Assembly (NCBI RefSeq): GCF_002005465.1
Contig: NZ_CP014691.1
Location: forward strand, 1,302,001-1,366,000
Direction: 5' to 3'
Length of the DNA stretch: 64,000 nucleotides
Source of the DNA: Neoasaia chiangmaiensis
GTDB taxonomy: Bacteria > Pseudomonadota > Alphaproteobacteria > Acetobacterales > Acetobacteraceae
Shown: positions 63,989 to 64,000 of the stretch, piece by piece
Layout of the letters: each line of letters starts with the position of its first letter
How positions within the stretch are numbered: position 1 is the stretch's first letter
Translations under genes and position numbers: made by a program
The notes under the pieces: generated by a model
The model's input: the letters and a program-made list of their open reading frames with translations, nothing else
Database searches by the model: none
What the model was told of the DNA's origin: nothing

Positions 63989-64000
63989 GTGCCGAAATTA
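63989..64000 (+). CDS. Possible start of a gene running off the right edge
   Basis: GTG at 63989 followed by CCG AAA TTA, with GAGGAG at 63978-63983 (5-nt spacing). Only four codons are visible, so this rests on the Shine-Dalgarno sequence alone. Confidence 0.25.

Overview
The window is a stretch of a GC-rich alphaproteobacterial chromosome. It is probably from the acetic acid bacteria (Acetobacteraceae). That placement rests on the look of the EF-Tu, RpoB/RpoC and ribosomal proteins, on the leuS-lptE-holA block preceded by a DUF3576 lipoprotein, and on two RND efflux systems with NodT-type outer-membrane lipoproteins. Family and genus are inference; no 16S rRNA gene is present.

Layout. (1) 1-9392 (+): a tightly overlapping MdtABC-type efflux operon: membrane-fusion protein (cut by the left edge), two RND permeases and an outer-membrane factor, closed by a strong terminator. 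(2) 9439-11286 (-): two small membrane proteins (DUF1328 and an ElaB/DUF883-like protein) and a polyol-permease-type MFS transporter. (3) 11681-39762 (-): one long block of translation and transcription genes. In transcription order it is rplKAJL-rpoBC, rpsL-rpsG-tuf, the S10 cluster (rpsJ-rplC-rplD-rplW-rplB-rpsS-rplV-rpsC-rplP-rpmC-rpsQ), the spc cluster (rplN-rplX-rplE-rpsN-rpsH-rplF-rplR-rpsE-rpmD-rplO-secY-adk) and the alpha cluster (rpsM-rpsK-rpoA-rplQ). fusA is missing between rpsG and tuf, and secE-nusG are missing upstream of rplK. (4) 39866-48305 (-): a two-component system followed by a second RND tripartite pump that runs directly toward rplK with no visible terminator. (5) 48353-52207 (-): rmuC, a Cys-rich lipoprotein, a four-helix membrane protein preceded by an unlisted 23-residue ORF, and a royal-jelly/yellow-family protein. 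A TonB-dependent receptor (52414-54708, +) is divergent from the last of these. (6) 54751-60714 (-): an SDR oxidoreductase with a Tat-like leader, then holA, lptE, leuS and a DUF3576 lipoprotein. (7) 60841-62937 (-): a large BTAD/TolB-like/TPR regulator. (8) 63263-63565 (+): a tRNA-Arg(CCU) gene split by a 226-nt group I intron, then a small membrane protein.

The standout element is the intron-split tRNA-Arg. All core helices (P1 to P9) can be drawn from the sequence and the spliced exons form a perfect 77-nt tRNA. Other points of interest are a matching pair of possible ECF-sigma promoters in front of two tiny membrane-protein genes, a 23-aa ORF with a strong Shine-Dalgarno sequence, an efflux operon wired into the rplK end of the ribosomal cluster, mutually exclusive hairpins in the rplL-rpoB gap, and an RND permease lacking the usual proton-relay lysine.
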